From contig JAUSBJ010000027.1 in NCBI GenBank assembly GCA_030652035.1, forward strand, positions 1-64,000: a stretch of 64,000 nt of DNA, read 5' to 3'. Under the pieces are notes generated by a model. It did not search any database, had not been told where the DNA came from, and worked only from the letters and a program-made list of their open reading frames with translations. Below are positions 56,373 to 64,000 of this stretch, in pieces. Source of the stretch: Sulfurimicrobium sp. Its GTDB lineage: Bacteria > Pseudomonadota > Gammaproteobacteria > Burkholderiales > Sulfuricellaceae. Both the position numbers and the translations under genes were made by a program. Numbering within the stretch: position 1 is the stretch's first letter; each line of letters begins with the position of its first letter.

Positions 56373-57344
56373 ATGACCAAATCGCATGACGAACTGGAAT
56401 TGGGTCAGTTCATCCCCTTCCACTACCACTACCACATGCTCAACGACAGTACCCGTGTCGCCGGCTTCAAGAGCGCAATCGAGCATGTGGTTCGCCCCGG
56501 CGCGCGGGTGCTGGAACTGGGAGGAGGCACAGGCATACTGTCCTTTTTCGCCGCCCGGCAGGGCGCGCGGGTATGGTGCGTGGAGCGCAACCCCCGGCTG
56601 GTGCACGAAGCAAGGAAAACGCTAGCGCGCAATCATTTCCCCGGCGAGGTGGAAGTCATCGAGGCCGATGCCTTCGACTATCTCCCGCCCGAACCGGTGG
56701 ACGTGGTGATCTGCGAAATGATCCACGTCGCCATGTTGCGGGAAAAGCAGATCCAGGTCATCAGTTCATTCAAGCAACGCTATCTGGGAAAATTCGGCGG
56801 CCCGCTGCCGCTGTTCTTGCCCGAAGCCTTCATCCAGGCAGTTCAGCCAGTGCACCAGTCGTTCAATTTCGAGGGCTACTACGCCCCCGCGCCCATGTTT
56901 CAGGACCCCCTCGCAACCCAGAGCCGTACCTGGGAACTGGGCCAGCCGGTGGTTTACCAGAGCGCGAGCTACGCGGACGACTTGCCGGCGCACTGCGACT
57001 GGGAGGTGGAACTCGGCATGGCGCACGCGGGCACGCTCAATGCCCTGCGTTTCATCACCAAGAATATCCTGGCTATCCTGCCGCTACAGGGCAGCAGCAT
57101 CGACTGGCACAGCCAGTATCTGGTGGTGCCGCTGGAACAATCGTTTCAGGTCGAGAACGGGCAAAATATACGCATCCGCTTCAACTGCGCGCCCGGCGAC
57201 CCGCTGGACGCGCTCCAGCCGGAGGTTTTTAGCTGCCAGGCGCAATCTCCAGCACCGCCTTGCCGCTCATATGCCCGCCCTCAATCAGTCGGTGCGCTGC
57301 TTCCGCCTGATTCAGGGGCAACACCTGATTCACCCGGATATTAA
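56373..57344 (+). CDS. PRMT-like class I SAM-dependent methyltransferase
   Basis: A 323-aa frame. The SAM site is VLELGGGTGILSFFAARQGARVWCVERNP and the motif II region reads VDVVICEMIHVAML. The beta-barrel-like second half (LGKFGGPLPLFLPEAFIQAVQPVHQSF) recalls arginine methyltransferases. Substrate unknown. The start MTKSHDELELGQFIPFHYHYHML is clear. The last 38 residues (about from QAQSPAPPCRSY on) overlap the convergent oxidoreductase gene, are low in complexity and look like frame run-on. The real end may be earlier, or a stop was lost. Confidence 0.8.
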   Translation: MTKSHDELELGQFIPFHYHYHMLNDSTRVAGFKSAIEHVVRPGARVLELGGGTGILSFFAARQGARVWCVERNPRLVHEARKTLARNHFPGEVEVIEADAFDYLPPEPVDVVICEMIHVAMLREKQIQVISSFKQRYLGKFGGPLPLFLPEAFIQAVQPVHQSFNFEGYYAPAPMFQDPLATQSRTWELGQPVVYQSASYADDLPAHCDWEVELGMAHAGTLNALRFITKNILAILPLQGSSIDWHSQYLVVPLEQSFQVENGQNIRIRFNCAPGDPLDALQPEVFSCQAQSPAPPCRSYARPQSVGALLPPDSGATPDSPGY

Positions 57345-58230
57345 GCTTGCCACCCTCAATCAGCCCGGATGCCGCTTCCAGCATCTTGCGCTGATTGACG
57401 CGGGCGCTGTGCATATCCAACTGCAGGGGTGTCAGCATCAGCTCGTAGTGAATGCTCTGGTTACGGCTCCGGGCGGTTTTCAGATCACCCGCTTCGCAGG
57501 CTGTCTGGAGCAGTGTGACCACTTTGCCGTAAACTTTCGCGGCGCCAAAGGAACGGCAAAAAGTCTCGCCGCCGACCGTATCGAACACCACGTCCACGCC
57601 TTGCCCGTCAGTCCAATCCAGGGCTGCCGTGACAAAATCTTCCGCCTTGTAATCAATGAGCCTGTCCGCCCCCAATGCTTTAGCGAAGGCCGCCTTGTCC
57701 GGACCGCTCACCGTGACCGCCACGCGCGCGCCGAGATGCTTGGCCAGTTGCACCGCCACATGCCCGACCCCGCCCGCTGCGGCATGGATCAGCACGCTTT
57801 CGCCGGCTTTCAGTTGCGCCCGGTCATGCAGGGATTCCCACGCCGTGATCCACACCAGAGGCAGTGCTGCTGCCGCATTCATGGAAAGCCGCTGAGGCTT
57901 GGCGGCAGCATAATCCTCGTGGATTACGGTGTATTCGGCGTAATTGCCCTGTTCTGTGCCGATGCCGCCATTGAAGAAAAATACCTCGTCGCCCGGCTGG
58001 AAGCGGGTGACCGAGGCCCCAACGCTTTCCACCACCCCGGCGCCGTCGCAGCCCAGGACGGCAGGCAGGACAGGCACGCCGCCCTTGCGCAGCTTGGTGT
58101 CCACCGGATTCACCCCGGCAGCGCAAAGTTTCACCCGGAGATGGGAAGGGCTGGGCAGTTCCGGTACTGGAATATCCGCCAGTTGCAACACTTCCGGCCC
58201 GCCTGCGGCGGTCATCAAAATCGCTCTCAT
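57229..58230 (-). CDS. Zinc-independent quinone oxidoreductase / MDR family protein
   Basis: A 333-aa medium-chain reductase of the NADPH:quinone oxidoreductase type. GroES-like N-terminal half (RAILMTAAGGPEVLQLADIPVPEL, GCDGAGVVESVG), then the NADPH motif HAAAGGVGHVAVQLAKHLGARV and a distal GKVVTLLQTACEAGD region. No zinc-binding cysteines. Likely to reduce quinones or enones. The start overlaps the small upstream gene as ATGA. Confidence 0.88.
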   Translation of the reverse strand: MRAILMTAAGGPEVLQLADIPVPELPSPSHLRVKLCAAGVNPVDTKLRKGGVPVLPAVLGCDGAGVVESVGASVTRFQPGDEVFFFNGGIGTEQGNYAEYTVIHEDYAAAKPQRLSMNAAAALPLVWITAWESLHDRAQLKAGESVLIHAAAGGVGHVAVQLAKHLGARVAVTVSGPDKAAFAKALGADRLIDYKAEDFVTAALDWTDGQGVDVVFDTVGGETFCRSFGAAKVYGKVVTLLQTACEAGDLKTARSRNQSIHYELMLTPLQLDMHSARVNQRKMLEAASGLIEGGKLNIRVNQVLPLNQAEAAHRLIEGGHMSGKAVLEIAPGS

Positions 58231-58391
58231 TCCTTACCTTTCTTGTCCCATACATAACGGTTGAAGCGCTGCCAGCGGCTCTGCCCGTTCGCCAGCTTGC
58301 TCACGGATTTCTCGGCCTGCTGCCATTGCAGCGCCTTCTGCTGCTTCTTTTGCAGCAGTTCCAGCAACAGGTCGGCGGATTTTTTGTTCAC
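58227..58391 (-). CDS. Small basic protein coupled to the quinone oxidoreductase
   Basis: A 54-aa frame starting with GTG: NKKSADLLLELLQKKQQKA at the N-terminus and a C-terminal half RWQRFNRYVWDKKGKE. It is helical, Gln/Lys-rich and basic, which may suit nucleic-acid or membrane binding. Its TGA stop overlaps the ATG of the oxidoreductase (ATGA), supporting real translation. The ribosome binding site is weak. I do not recognise a family. Confidence 0.55.
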   Translation of the reverse strand: MNKKSADLLLELLQKKQQKALQWQQAEKSVSKLANGQSRWQRFNRYVWDKKGKE

Positions 58392-58414
58392 GGCTTATGC
58401 AGGAATGGGATTTC

Positions 58415-58522
58415 ACCGCAAAGTACGCAAAGGTTCGCTAAGGAAAGCAATGGGTTACGGGCAAATCGTTCAAGCCGCCCAAGCTTCTGACTTCCTTCGC
58501 GTTCCTTTGCGTCCATTGCGGT
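58415..58522. repeat. Dispersed palindromic repeat, copy 2
   Basis: Left arm 58415-58444 (ACCGCAAAGTACGCAAAGG ...) and right arm 58493-58522 pair over 30 bases with about five mismatches. The arm core ACCGCAA-G-ACGCAAAG is the same as at 50384-50460, and both loops contain AAGCTT. It fills the gap before aroC. Confidence 0.8.
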
Positions 58523-58599
58523 TTAACCGTCTCTTCCTGATTTATCAGAGTAGAAGCGCCTATGTTAAACTTGAAGCTTGTTTTTTTCGAGTCTGAATC

Positions 58600-59703
58600 A
58601 TGTCCGGCAACACCCTCGGCAAACTCTTCTGCGTCACTTCCTTCGGTGAATCCCACGGCCCGGCCATCGGTTGCGTGGTGGATGGCTGCCCGCCGGGGCT
58701 GGCGCTCACGGCCGAAGACATCCAGATCGACCTGGACCGGCGCAAGCCGGGTACCTCGCGCCACGTCACCCAGCGGCGCGAATCGGATACCGTGGAAATC
58801 CTCTCCGGGGTGTTCGAGGGCAAAACCACCGGCACCCCGATCGCACTCCTGATCCGCAACGAGGACCAGCGCAGCAAGGATTACGGCAACATTGCCGAGA
58901 CCTTCCGCCCAGGCCATGCCGACTACACCTACACACAGAAATACGGCTTCCGCGACTACCGTGGCGGCGGACGTTCCAGCGCACGGGAAACCGCGGTGCG
59001 CGTGGCGGCTGGCGCAGTGGCCAAGAAATGGCTGCTGGAACGGTACGGCGTTGTGATCCGGGGTTATATGTCGCAACTGGGCCCCATCGAAGTGCCGTTC
59101 AAGAACTGGGGGGACGTGAGCCAGAACCCCTTCTTCGTCGCGGACAGCAGCTATACGCAGCAGCTCGAGGACTACATGGATTCCCTGCGCAAATCGGGTG
59201 ACTCCATCGGCGCAAAACTCACCGTGGTGGCCGAGAATGTCCCGGTGGGCTGGGGCGATCCGGTATATGACCGCCTCGATGCCGACATCGCCTACGCGCT
59301 GATGAGCATAAATGCAGCCAAAGGCGTGGAGATCGGCGCCGGTTTCGGCTGTGTGACGCAAAAAGGCTCTGAGCACGGCGACGAGCTGACTCCGCAAGGC
59401 TTCGCCAGCAACCACGCGGGCGGCATTCTGGGAGGCATTTCCAGCGGCCAGGACATCGTTGCCCATATTGCCATCAAGCCCACTTCCAGCATCCGCCTCC
59501 CACGCAACTCCATCAACCAGGCCGGCGAGCCCATCGTGGTGGAAACCCATGGCCGCCACGACCCCTGCGTCGGCATCCGCGCCACGCCCATCGCCGAGGC
59601 CATGCTGGCCATCGTACTGATGGATCATGCCCTGCGCCAGCGCGCGCAAAATGCGGACGTGGTGTGCGACACGCCGAAGATACCTGGCCATATTCTGAAA
59701 TAA
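58600..59703 (+). CDS. aroC: Chorismate synthase
   Basis: A 367-aa FMN-dependent enzyme making chorismate from EPSP, the last common step of aromatic amino-acid synthesis. Signatures: [46 protein letters not shown], and the C-terminal [26 protein letters not shown]. Length is normal. The ATG is preceded by only a weak Shine-Dalgarno site. Confidence 0.97.
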   Translation: MSGNTLGKLFCVTSFGESHGPAIGCVVDGCPPGLALTAEDIQIDLDRRKPGTSRHVTQRRESDTVEILSGVFEGKTTGTPIALLIRNEDQRSKDYGNIAETFRPGHADYTYTQKYGFRDYRGGGRSSARETAVRVAAGAVAKKWLLERYGVVIRGYMSQLGPIEVPFKNWGDVSQNPFFVADSSYTQQLEDYMDSLRKSGDSIGAKLTVVAENVPVGWGDPVYDRLDADIAYALMSINAAKGVEIGAGFGCVTQKGSEHGDELTPQGFASNHAGGILGGISSGQDIVAHIAIKPTSSIRLPRNSINQAGEPIVVETHGRHDPCVGIRATPIAEAMLAIVLMDHALRQRAQNADVVCDTPKIPGHILK

Positions 59704-59729
59704 TTTCTAAATACTTTAAGGAGATAGAA

Positions 59730-59963
59730 ATGCTGGAAAGACATGAACTCGCCAAGGAATTTCCCGAATTCAAGGACAAAATTGACACGCTGAGAAACGG
59801 CAACAAGCATTTTTCCCAGATGTTCGAGGAATACCACCAGATCGACACCGAAATCCTGCATATCGAGCAGGCTGTCGAACCGGCTTCCGACGTACGCGCC
59901 GAAGAACTGAAGAAGCGGCGTCACGTGCTCAAGGACGCGCTCTACCAGATGCTGCAGCACTGA
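59730..59963 (+). CDS. YdcH family protein (DUF465)
   Basis: A 77-aa acidic/basic helical protein: ERHELAKEFPEFKDKIDTLRNGNKHFSQMFEEYHQIDTEI, ending EELKKRRHVLKDALYQMLQH. This is the DUF465/YdcH pattern. AAGGAGATAGAA precedes the ATG at 59730, so this start was preferred to the frame open from 59664 inside aroC. Role unknown; probably a helical hairpin. Confidence 0.85.
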   Translation: MLERHELAKEFPEFKDKIDTLRNGNKHFSQMFEEYHQIDTEILHIEQAVEPASDVRAEELKKRRHVLKDALYQMLQH

Positions 59964-60029
59964 TACGCTTAAGCTGACCCCCATCTCGCGCTGCCGCTCC
60001 GCCCTGCCACGGCAGCGCCTTTCCTGAAA

Positions 60030-61190
60030 ATGCCCCACGCTCTCCCCTACTGGCGCCTGTCCGGTTTCTATTTCTTTTATTTCGCTTTCGTCGGCGCGAT
60101 GTCGCCTTTCTGGGGCCTGTACCTGAAATCGCTCGATTTCACCGCCTTCCAGATCGGGATCCTGATGTCGCTGCTGCAGGTCATGCGTATTTTCGCGCCC
60201 AACATCTGGGGCTGGATGGCGGACCATACCGGCAAGCGGGTGGCAATCGTGCAAATCGCCGCGACGCTAAGCCTGGCAGCTTATGTCGGGGTATTTTTCG
60301 GCACCAGTTTCCTGTGGCTGTTTGTCGTGATGTCGCTGATGAGCTTTTTCTGGAGCGCCTCGCTGCCGCTGGTGGAAGCCACAACGCTCAGCCATCTGGG
60401 TGAGCGCACCGAAAAATACGGCCGCATCCGCCTGTGGGGCTCGGTCGGCTTCATTGTCGCCGTGGTGGGTCTGGGCTATGTGCTGGATTTCGTGCCGATC
60501 CGTTTTCTGCTGTGGGCGATTTTCGGCATGATGATCGGGCTGGCGCTGTTCGCGCGCTTCATTCCGGAGGCCCGATCCACCCCCCATCACACCGATGCCA
60601 TGCCGGCCTGGCATGTCATCAAACAGCCCGTGGTGCTGGCCTTTTTTGCAGCCAGCTTTTTCAATGCTGCGGCCCATGGCCCCTACTACACTTTCTACTC
60701 CATCTACCTGGTGGACCACGGCTACTCCAAGAGCAGCGTGGGTTGGCTGTGGGCGCTGGGCGTCATCTGCGAGATCCTGATCTTCCTGTGGATGCCTCGC
60801 CTGATGCGCCGCTTCAGCCTGCGCCAGATTCTGCTCGCGAGCTTTGCGCTGGGCGTGCTGCGCTTTCTCGTCATCGGCTGGGGCATTGGCTGGTTCGGTC
60901 TGGTGCTTGCTGCCCAGTTGCTCCATGCAGCGACTTTCGGCTCATACCAGGCCGCGTCAATCGAGGTGATTCACCGGCTGTTCCGCGGCAGACACCAGGC
61001 CAAGGGACAAGCGCTTAACAACAGCTTGTCTTTCGGCGCGGGGGGAACGCTGGGCGGCCTGTATGCCGGTTATACCTGGGACATCCTGGGGCCGGAACTG
61101 ACCTTCTCCATCGCTGCCGCATGTGCTGCCATCGCCTTTCTGCTGGTACTATGGACACTCAAGCCGGGCGCTATCGAACGAAGCCACTAA
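60030..61190 (+). CDS. MFS transporter (LacY/HcaT-like group)
   Basis: A 386-aa inner-membrane protein with about 12 hydrophobic helices. The stretches FYFAFVGAMSPFWGLYLKSLDFTAFQIGILMSLLQVMRIFAPNIWGWMADHTGKRV and RIRLWGSVGFIVAVVGLGYVLD are those of the MFS_1_like (3-phenylpropionate/nucleoside symporter-like) group. Substrate unknown. The TetR gene downstream on the same strand may control it or a neighbour. Confidence 0.87.
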   Translation: MPHALPYWRLSGFYFFYFAFVGAMSPFWGLYLKSLDFTAFQIGILMSLLQVMRIFAPNIWGWMADHTGKRVAIVQIAATLSLAAYVGVFFGTSFLWLFVVMSLMSFFWSASLPLVEATTLSHLGERTEKYGRIRLWGSVGFIVAVVGLGYVLDFVPIRFLLWAIFGMMIGLALFARFIPEARSTPHHTDAMPAWHVIKQPVVLAFFAASFFNAAAHGPYYTFYSIYLVDHGYSKSSVGWLWALGVICEILIFLWMPRLMRRFSLRQILLASFALGVLRFLVIGWGIGWFGLVLAAQLLHAATFGSYQAASIEVIHRLFRGRHQAKGQALNNSLSFGAGGTLGGLYAGYTWDILGPELTFSIAAACAAIAFLLVLWTLKPGAIERSH

Positions 61191-61246
61191 AACAGTTGTG
61201 AAATCGCTTATAATCTTCTCTTGTCATTACTTGCCCGGGATTTCCT

Positions 61247-61855
61247 TTGGCCAAGCGTAAAAACCAGTCCGCAGAAGTTCGCCGCCACGACATCATAGAA
61301 GCAGCGATGGAAATCATTCGCCACGAGGGCGTATCCAAGCTCACCACACGTTCGCTTGCTCACGCAGTCGGGATCGCCCAGCCGACGCTGTTTCTCCATT
61401 TCGGCAACAAGAGCCACGTGCTGGTGGCGCTGGTCGACGCCATTCAGGAACGCATGCAACAAGAGATGTCGGTTCTCGGCCTGGAACAGCTCACGCCTCT
61501 GGAAGGGCTGAAAACTGTCATCCGCTCGCACTTGAATTTCATTCAGGATCAACCTGGCATCCCGCGCCTGATGTTTGCTGAGGAACTACAGAGCGGAGAT
61601 CCCATATTCCGCGAACGCATGGATCAACTTGTCATGTTTTTCGTTAAATTCATTGCCGACCTGATTGGCGCCGCACAAGATGCAGGCGAGATCCGCCCAG
61701 AGGTCATCCCGCAGCAGGCCGCCTGCCTGCTGATCGCCGCAATCCAGGGCCTGGCCTTGCGCTGGGTGCTCTCGGGCGGAGAGCGTTTTATCCTGTCAGA
61801 CCAGGCAGATAGCATCACCACCACCGTGATCGAAGGCTGGACGCCCCGCGCCTGA
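61247..61855 (+). CDS. TetR family transcriptional regulator
   Basis: A 202-aa repressor. Helix-turn-helix: AAMEIIRHEGVSKLTTRSLAHAVGIAQPTLFLHFGNKSHVL. A C-terminal ligand domain of about 130 residues follows (FAEELQSGDPIFRERMDQLVMFF). The start codon is TTG (61247), as no in-frame ATG precedes the conserved part. It converges with the cardiolipin synthase gene (8 bp). Confidence 0.85.
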   Translation: MAKRKNQSAEVRRHDIIEAAMEIIRHEGVSKLTTRSLAHAVGIAQPTLFLHFGNKSHVLVALVDAIQERMQQEMSVLGLEQLTPLEGLKTVIRSHLNFIQDQPGIPRLMFAEELQSGDPIFRERMDQLVMFFVKFIADLIGAAQDAGEIRPEVIPQQAACLLIAAIQGLALRWVLSGGERFILSDQADSITTTVIEGWTPRA

Positions 61856-61862
61856 CCAACGG

Positions 61863-63014
61863 TCAGTGCATGCGCCCGTAACCCGCCACACCCATCAGCA
61901 AACGCACGCTACCGTAGCTGAGCCAGGACATCAGGCGCAGATATAGCGGCTGCCTTTTCCAGCTTTCATAAGTCACGACCCGTGAGCCTTCGTCCATCGC
62001 CCGCACCAGGCTGCCCTTCAACCGCACTGAAAAATCCGCGTCATTCACCACCACATTGGCCTCGCGCGAAAGCAGCAAACTGAACGGATCGATATTGGAA
62101 GAGCCCACTGTTGCCCATATCCCGTCCACCACGGCCACCTTGGCATGCAGAAAACTGCGGTGATATTCATAAATCTCGATGCCGGCATCCAGAAAAACCC
62201 CATACAGGGCGCGCGTGGCATAGTGCAGCAGCAGATACTCCACCCGGCCCTGCAACAGCAGAGTCACCTTCACGCCGCGCCTTGACGCGGAGATCAGTGC
62301 CTGGCGAAAACGGCGGCCGGGCAGGAAATAGGCATTGGCGACAATCACCTCGCCACGGGCCTGGTCGATGGCATCCAGATAAGCATCCTCGATATCGCGC
62401 CGGTGATTGATGTTGTCACGAAGCACCAAAGCCGCGCTCACGCCATCCGCGAACGGCAAGATCAGAGGGGCGCGTTGCTGGCGGCGGCGGCGCCGCTTCA
62501 ACTGGGACCAGGCCACCAGCCCCCACAGTTTTCTTGCAGTGGCATGCACAGCTTGCACCAGTGGCCCCTCCAGCGACACGGCGTAGTCGTAGCGGGGCGG
62601 AGTCTGGTTCGGCGTGTCCATGTCGTCGATGATATTGATGCCGCCAACGAATGCGGTCCGGTTGTCCACCACGACAATCTTGCGATGCAGGCGGCGGTAA
62701 CTGCTGCGCCGGAACTTGGCCAGCACGGGCCGGTAGATCAGCACCTGCACCCCGGCGGAACGCATATCGTCGATCCTCTCGCGCGGCAGATCTTTCGTGC
62801 CGTAGCCATCGAGCAGCAGGTGGGTGGTGACGCCCCGCCGCGCCGCCCGCTTCAGTGCCGCGGCGATCTGCTGCCCGGTGCGGTCGTCTTCGAAAATATA
62901 GGTTTCCAGATAGACTTCCCGCACTGCCCGGTCAATCGCCGCTTCCAGTGCGGGAAAATAGTCCGTGCCGTTTTCCAGCAGGGTAATGCGGTTGCCGTCA
63001 ACGAACTGGATCAT
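61863..63014 (-). CDS. clsB: Cardiolipin synthase B-type phospholipase D family protein
   Basis: A 383-aa protein with two HKD motifs: HRKIVVVDNRTAFVGG (about 130) and HAKVAVVDGIWATVGSSN (about 295). It has no N-terminal double transmembrane region, so it is of the ClsB type, not ClsA. It makes cardiolipin from phosphatidylglycerol and another phospholipid. It overlaps the ybhP-like gene by 4 bp, the same pairing as in E. coli. Confidence 0.9.
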   Translation of the reverse strand: MIQFVDGNRITLLENGTDYFPALEAAIDRAVREVYLETYIFEDDRTGQQIAAALKRAARRGVTTHLLLDGYGTKDLPRERIDDMRSAGVQVLIYRPVLAKFRRSSYRRLHRKIVVVDNRTAFVGGINIIDDMDTPNQTPPRYDYAVSLEGPLVQAVHATARKLWGLVAWSQLKRRRRRQQRAPLILPFADGVSAALVLRDNINHRRDIEDAYLDAIDQARGEVIVANAYFLPGRRFRQALISASRRGVKVTLLLQGRVEYLLLHYATRALYGVFLDAGIEIYEYHRSFLHAKVAVVDGIWATVGSSNIDPFSLLLSREANVVVNDADFSVRLKGSLVRAMDEGSRVVTYESWKRQPLYLRLMSWLSYGSVRLLMGVAGYGRMH

Positions 63015-63793
63015 GCGAGGGAGACAGTGGCAGACAAGGGAGCATGGTCAGAAATTCGCGACCATGGACGGCCAAAATGCACCTGTGCTGTTTTGACTTT
63101 CAAGCCGCGCACGTAGATGCGGTCCAGGCGCAGAACCGGAACGGAGGCCGGATAGCTGCGCGCGGGCATGCCGTGCACCTGTTCGAAAGCCTCCTTCAGA
63201 TGCATCTCTCGCATCATGAAACGGCACGCCTCGATGCGCCAGTCGTTGAAGTCCCCGGCGATGATGAGCGGCTCATGCGGCGGCACCAGGCGCTCGATAT
63301 GATCGCGCAGCAAATGCAGCTGTTTCCTGCGCCAGCGTGCAAAGAGGCCGAGATGCACGCAAATGCAATGCAGCTTGTGCTCCCAGCCGGGAATCTGAAC
63401 TTCACCATGCAGCAGCCCGCGCTGCTCGGAACGGTGGGCGGAAATATCGACATTCTCCCAGCGCACGATGGGGAAGCGGCTAAGCAGCGCATTGCCGTGA
63501 TGCCCCTCGGGATAGACCGCATTCTTGCCGTAAGCAAAATCGTGCCAGATCGAATCGGCAAGAAATTCGTACTGCGATTCATCCGGCCAGTTTTCATGGC
63601 TCTCGGCGTGCAGGTGATGCTCACCCTGCACTTCCTGCAGGAACACCACATCGGGCTGCATGCTGCGCAAACGGTCACGCAGCTCGTGCAGCACCATGCG
63701 CTGGTTGAACTGGGAAAAGCCCTTGTGGATGTTATAGGTCGCGATGTGCAGAGAGTTGACATCGCTGCCTGGAGGGGCCTCTAGTAGGGCCAT
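63011..63793 (-). CDS. ybhP: Endonuclease/exonuclease/phosphatase family protein (YbhP-like)
   Basis: A 260-aa DNase I-fold protein. Active-site residues are Asn in ATYNIHKGF, Glu in FLQEVQGEH, Asp-Asn in IAGDFNDWR, and the end ISDHAPLSATV. His in ICVHLGLF. It has no signal peptide. It is co-transcribed with clsB, so it probably acts on a phospholipid-related substrate (inference from E. coli ybhP-clsB). It is the second EEP-fold protein in the window, but it does not resemble the CdtB-like protein closely. Confidence 0.87.
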   Translation of the reverse strand: MALLEAPPGSDVNSLHIATYNIHKGFSQFNQRMVLHELRDRLRSMQPDVVFLQEVQGEHHLHAESHENWPDESQYEFLADSIWHDFAYGKNAVYPEGHHGNALLSRFPIVRWENVDISAHRSEQRGLLHGEVQIPGWEHKLHCICVHLGLFARWRRKQLHLLRDHIERLVPPHEPLIIAGDFNDWRIEACRFMMREMHLKEAFEQVHGMPARSYPASVPVLRLDRIYVRGLKVKTAQVHFGRPWSRISDHAPLSATVSLA

Positions 63794-64000
63794 AATAAAC
63801 TCGGTATCCGGCTTGATTATTCCTAATCTTAAACCAGATGGGTCAGGCTAATCTAATTTTCGCGACACCAGGGAGGTAAGGCTTTATAAATGCTGGCAAC
63901 AGCCAGAATGAACATCCATACTTTCACCATTCCGCACTGTAATCCCACACCTCAAGCCACGCCTGTTCACAGAACAAGTTATGCGAAACCGCCCCCTTTG

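Noticed and set aside
63794..64000. Possible gene at the window end
   Set aside because: No frame with a start and protein-like sequence; probably the promoter region of the ybhP-clsB pair.
1..64000. CRISPR arrays, rRNA genes, complete insertion sequences
   Set aside because: No regularly spaced direct repeats, rRNA-like sequence or transposase gene was seen.

Overview
The window looks like chromosomal DNA of a betaproteobacterium, most likely of the Nitrosomonadales (inference). The main evidence is the block tpiA-secG-tRNA-Leu-nuoABCDEFGHIJKLMN followed by a DUF2818 gene and a NUDIX gene, together with hemF, a STAS-MlaE lipid-transport operon and a Ser/Thr kinase-PP2C-rph-rdgB-hemW string. 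These are housekeeping arrangements familiar from that class. No CRISPR array, rRNA, integrase or complete insertion sequence was seen.

Layout. 0.1-9.1 kb: HerA-like ATPase, a small glutaredoxin-like protein, a signal-peptidase-like membrane protein, hemF, a conserved HRI1-like protein, an Mla-type phospholipid transport operon and a NUDIX hydrolase. 9.7-26 kb: the complete 14-subunit complex I operon on the minus strand, with tRNA-Leu(GAG), secG and tpiA upstream. 26-29.5 kb: three small unknown genes, a Fur/Irr-type regulator, folE, a nitroreductase and a TetR regulator that has a perfect palindrome at its own start codon.

30-45.6 kb is the accessory and most interesting part. A plus-strand cluster (30.1-38.4 kb) begins with an ECF-like sigma factor. 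It continues with an unrecognised 945-aa protein, a phage-tail-collar protein, an unknown 221-aa protein, two tandem paralogues, a small frameshifted gene and a GH64/thaumatin-like protein. Facing it is a minus-strand four-gene operon (41.8-38.9 kb). It starts with a CdtB-like nuclease that keeps the whole DNase I-type active site, includes two secreted unknown proteins, and ends in a clear terminator. Divergent from that operon is cqsA, the alpha-hydroxyketone autoinducer synthase, followed on the opposite strand by a CqsS-like sensor kinase and a LqsR-sized response regulator. Together these form a complete CAI-1/LAI-1-type quorum-sensing module beside a toxin-like operon and a possible secreted-protein cluster. 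Control of the latter two by the former is my inference from position.

45.8-63.8 kb returns to housekeeping genes: hemW, pncB, pncA, rdgB, rph, PP2C phosphatase, Ser/Thr kinase, yicC, a diguanylate cyclase, an SDR, a PRMT-like methyltransferase, a quinone oxidoreductase with a tiny coupled upstream gene, aroC, a YdcH/DUF465 protein, an MFS transporter, a TetR regulator, and a clsB-ybhP pair. Several long inverted repeats lie between these genes; two of them clearly belong to one dispersed family.
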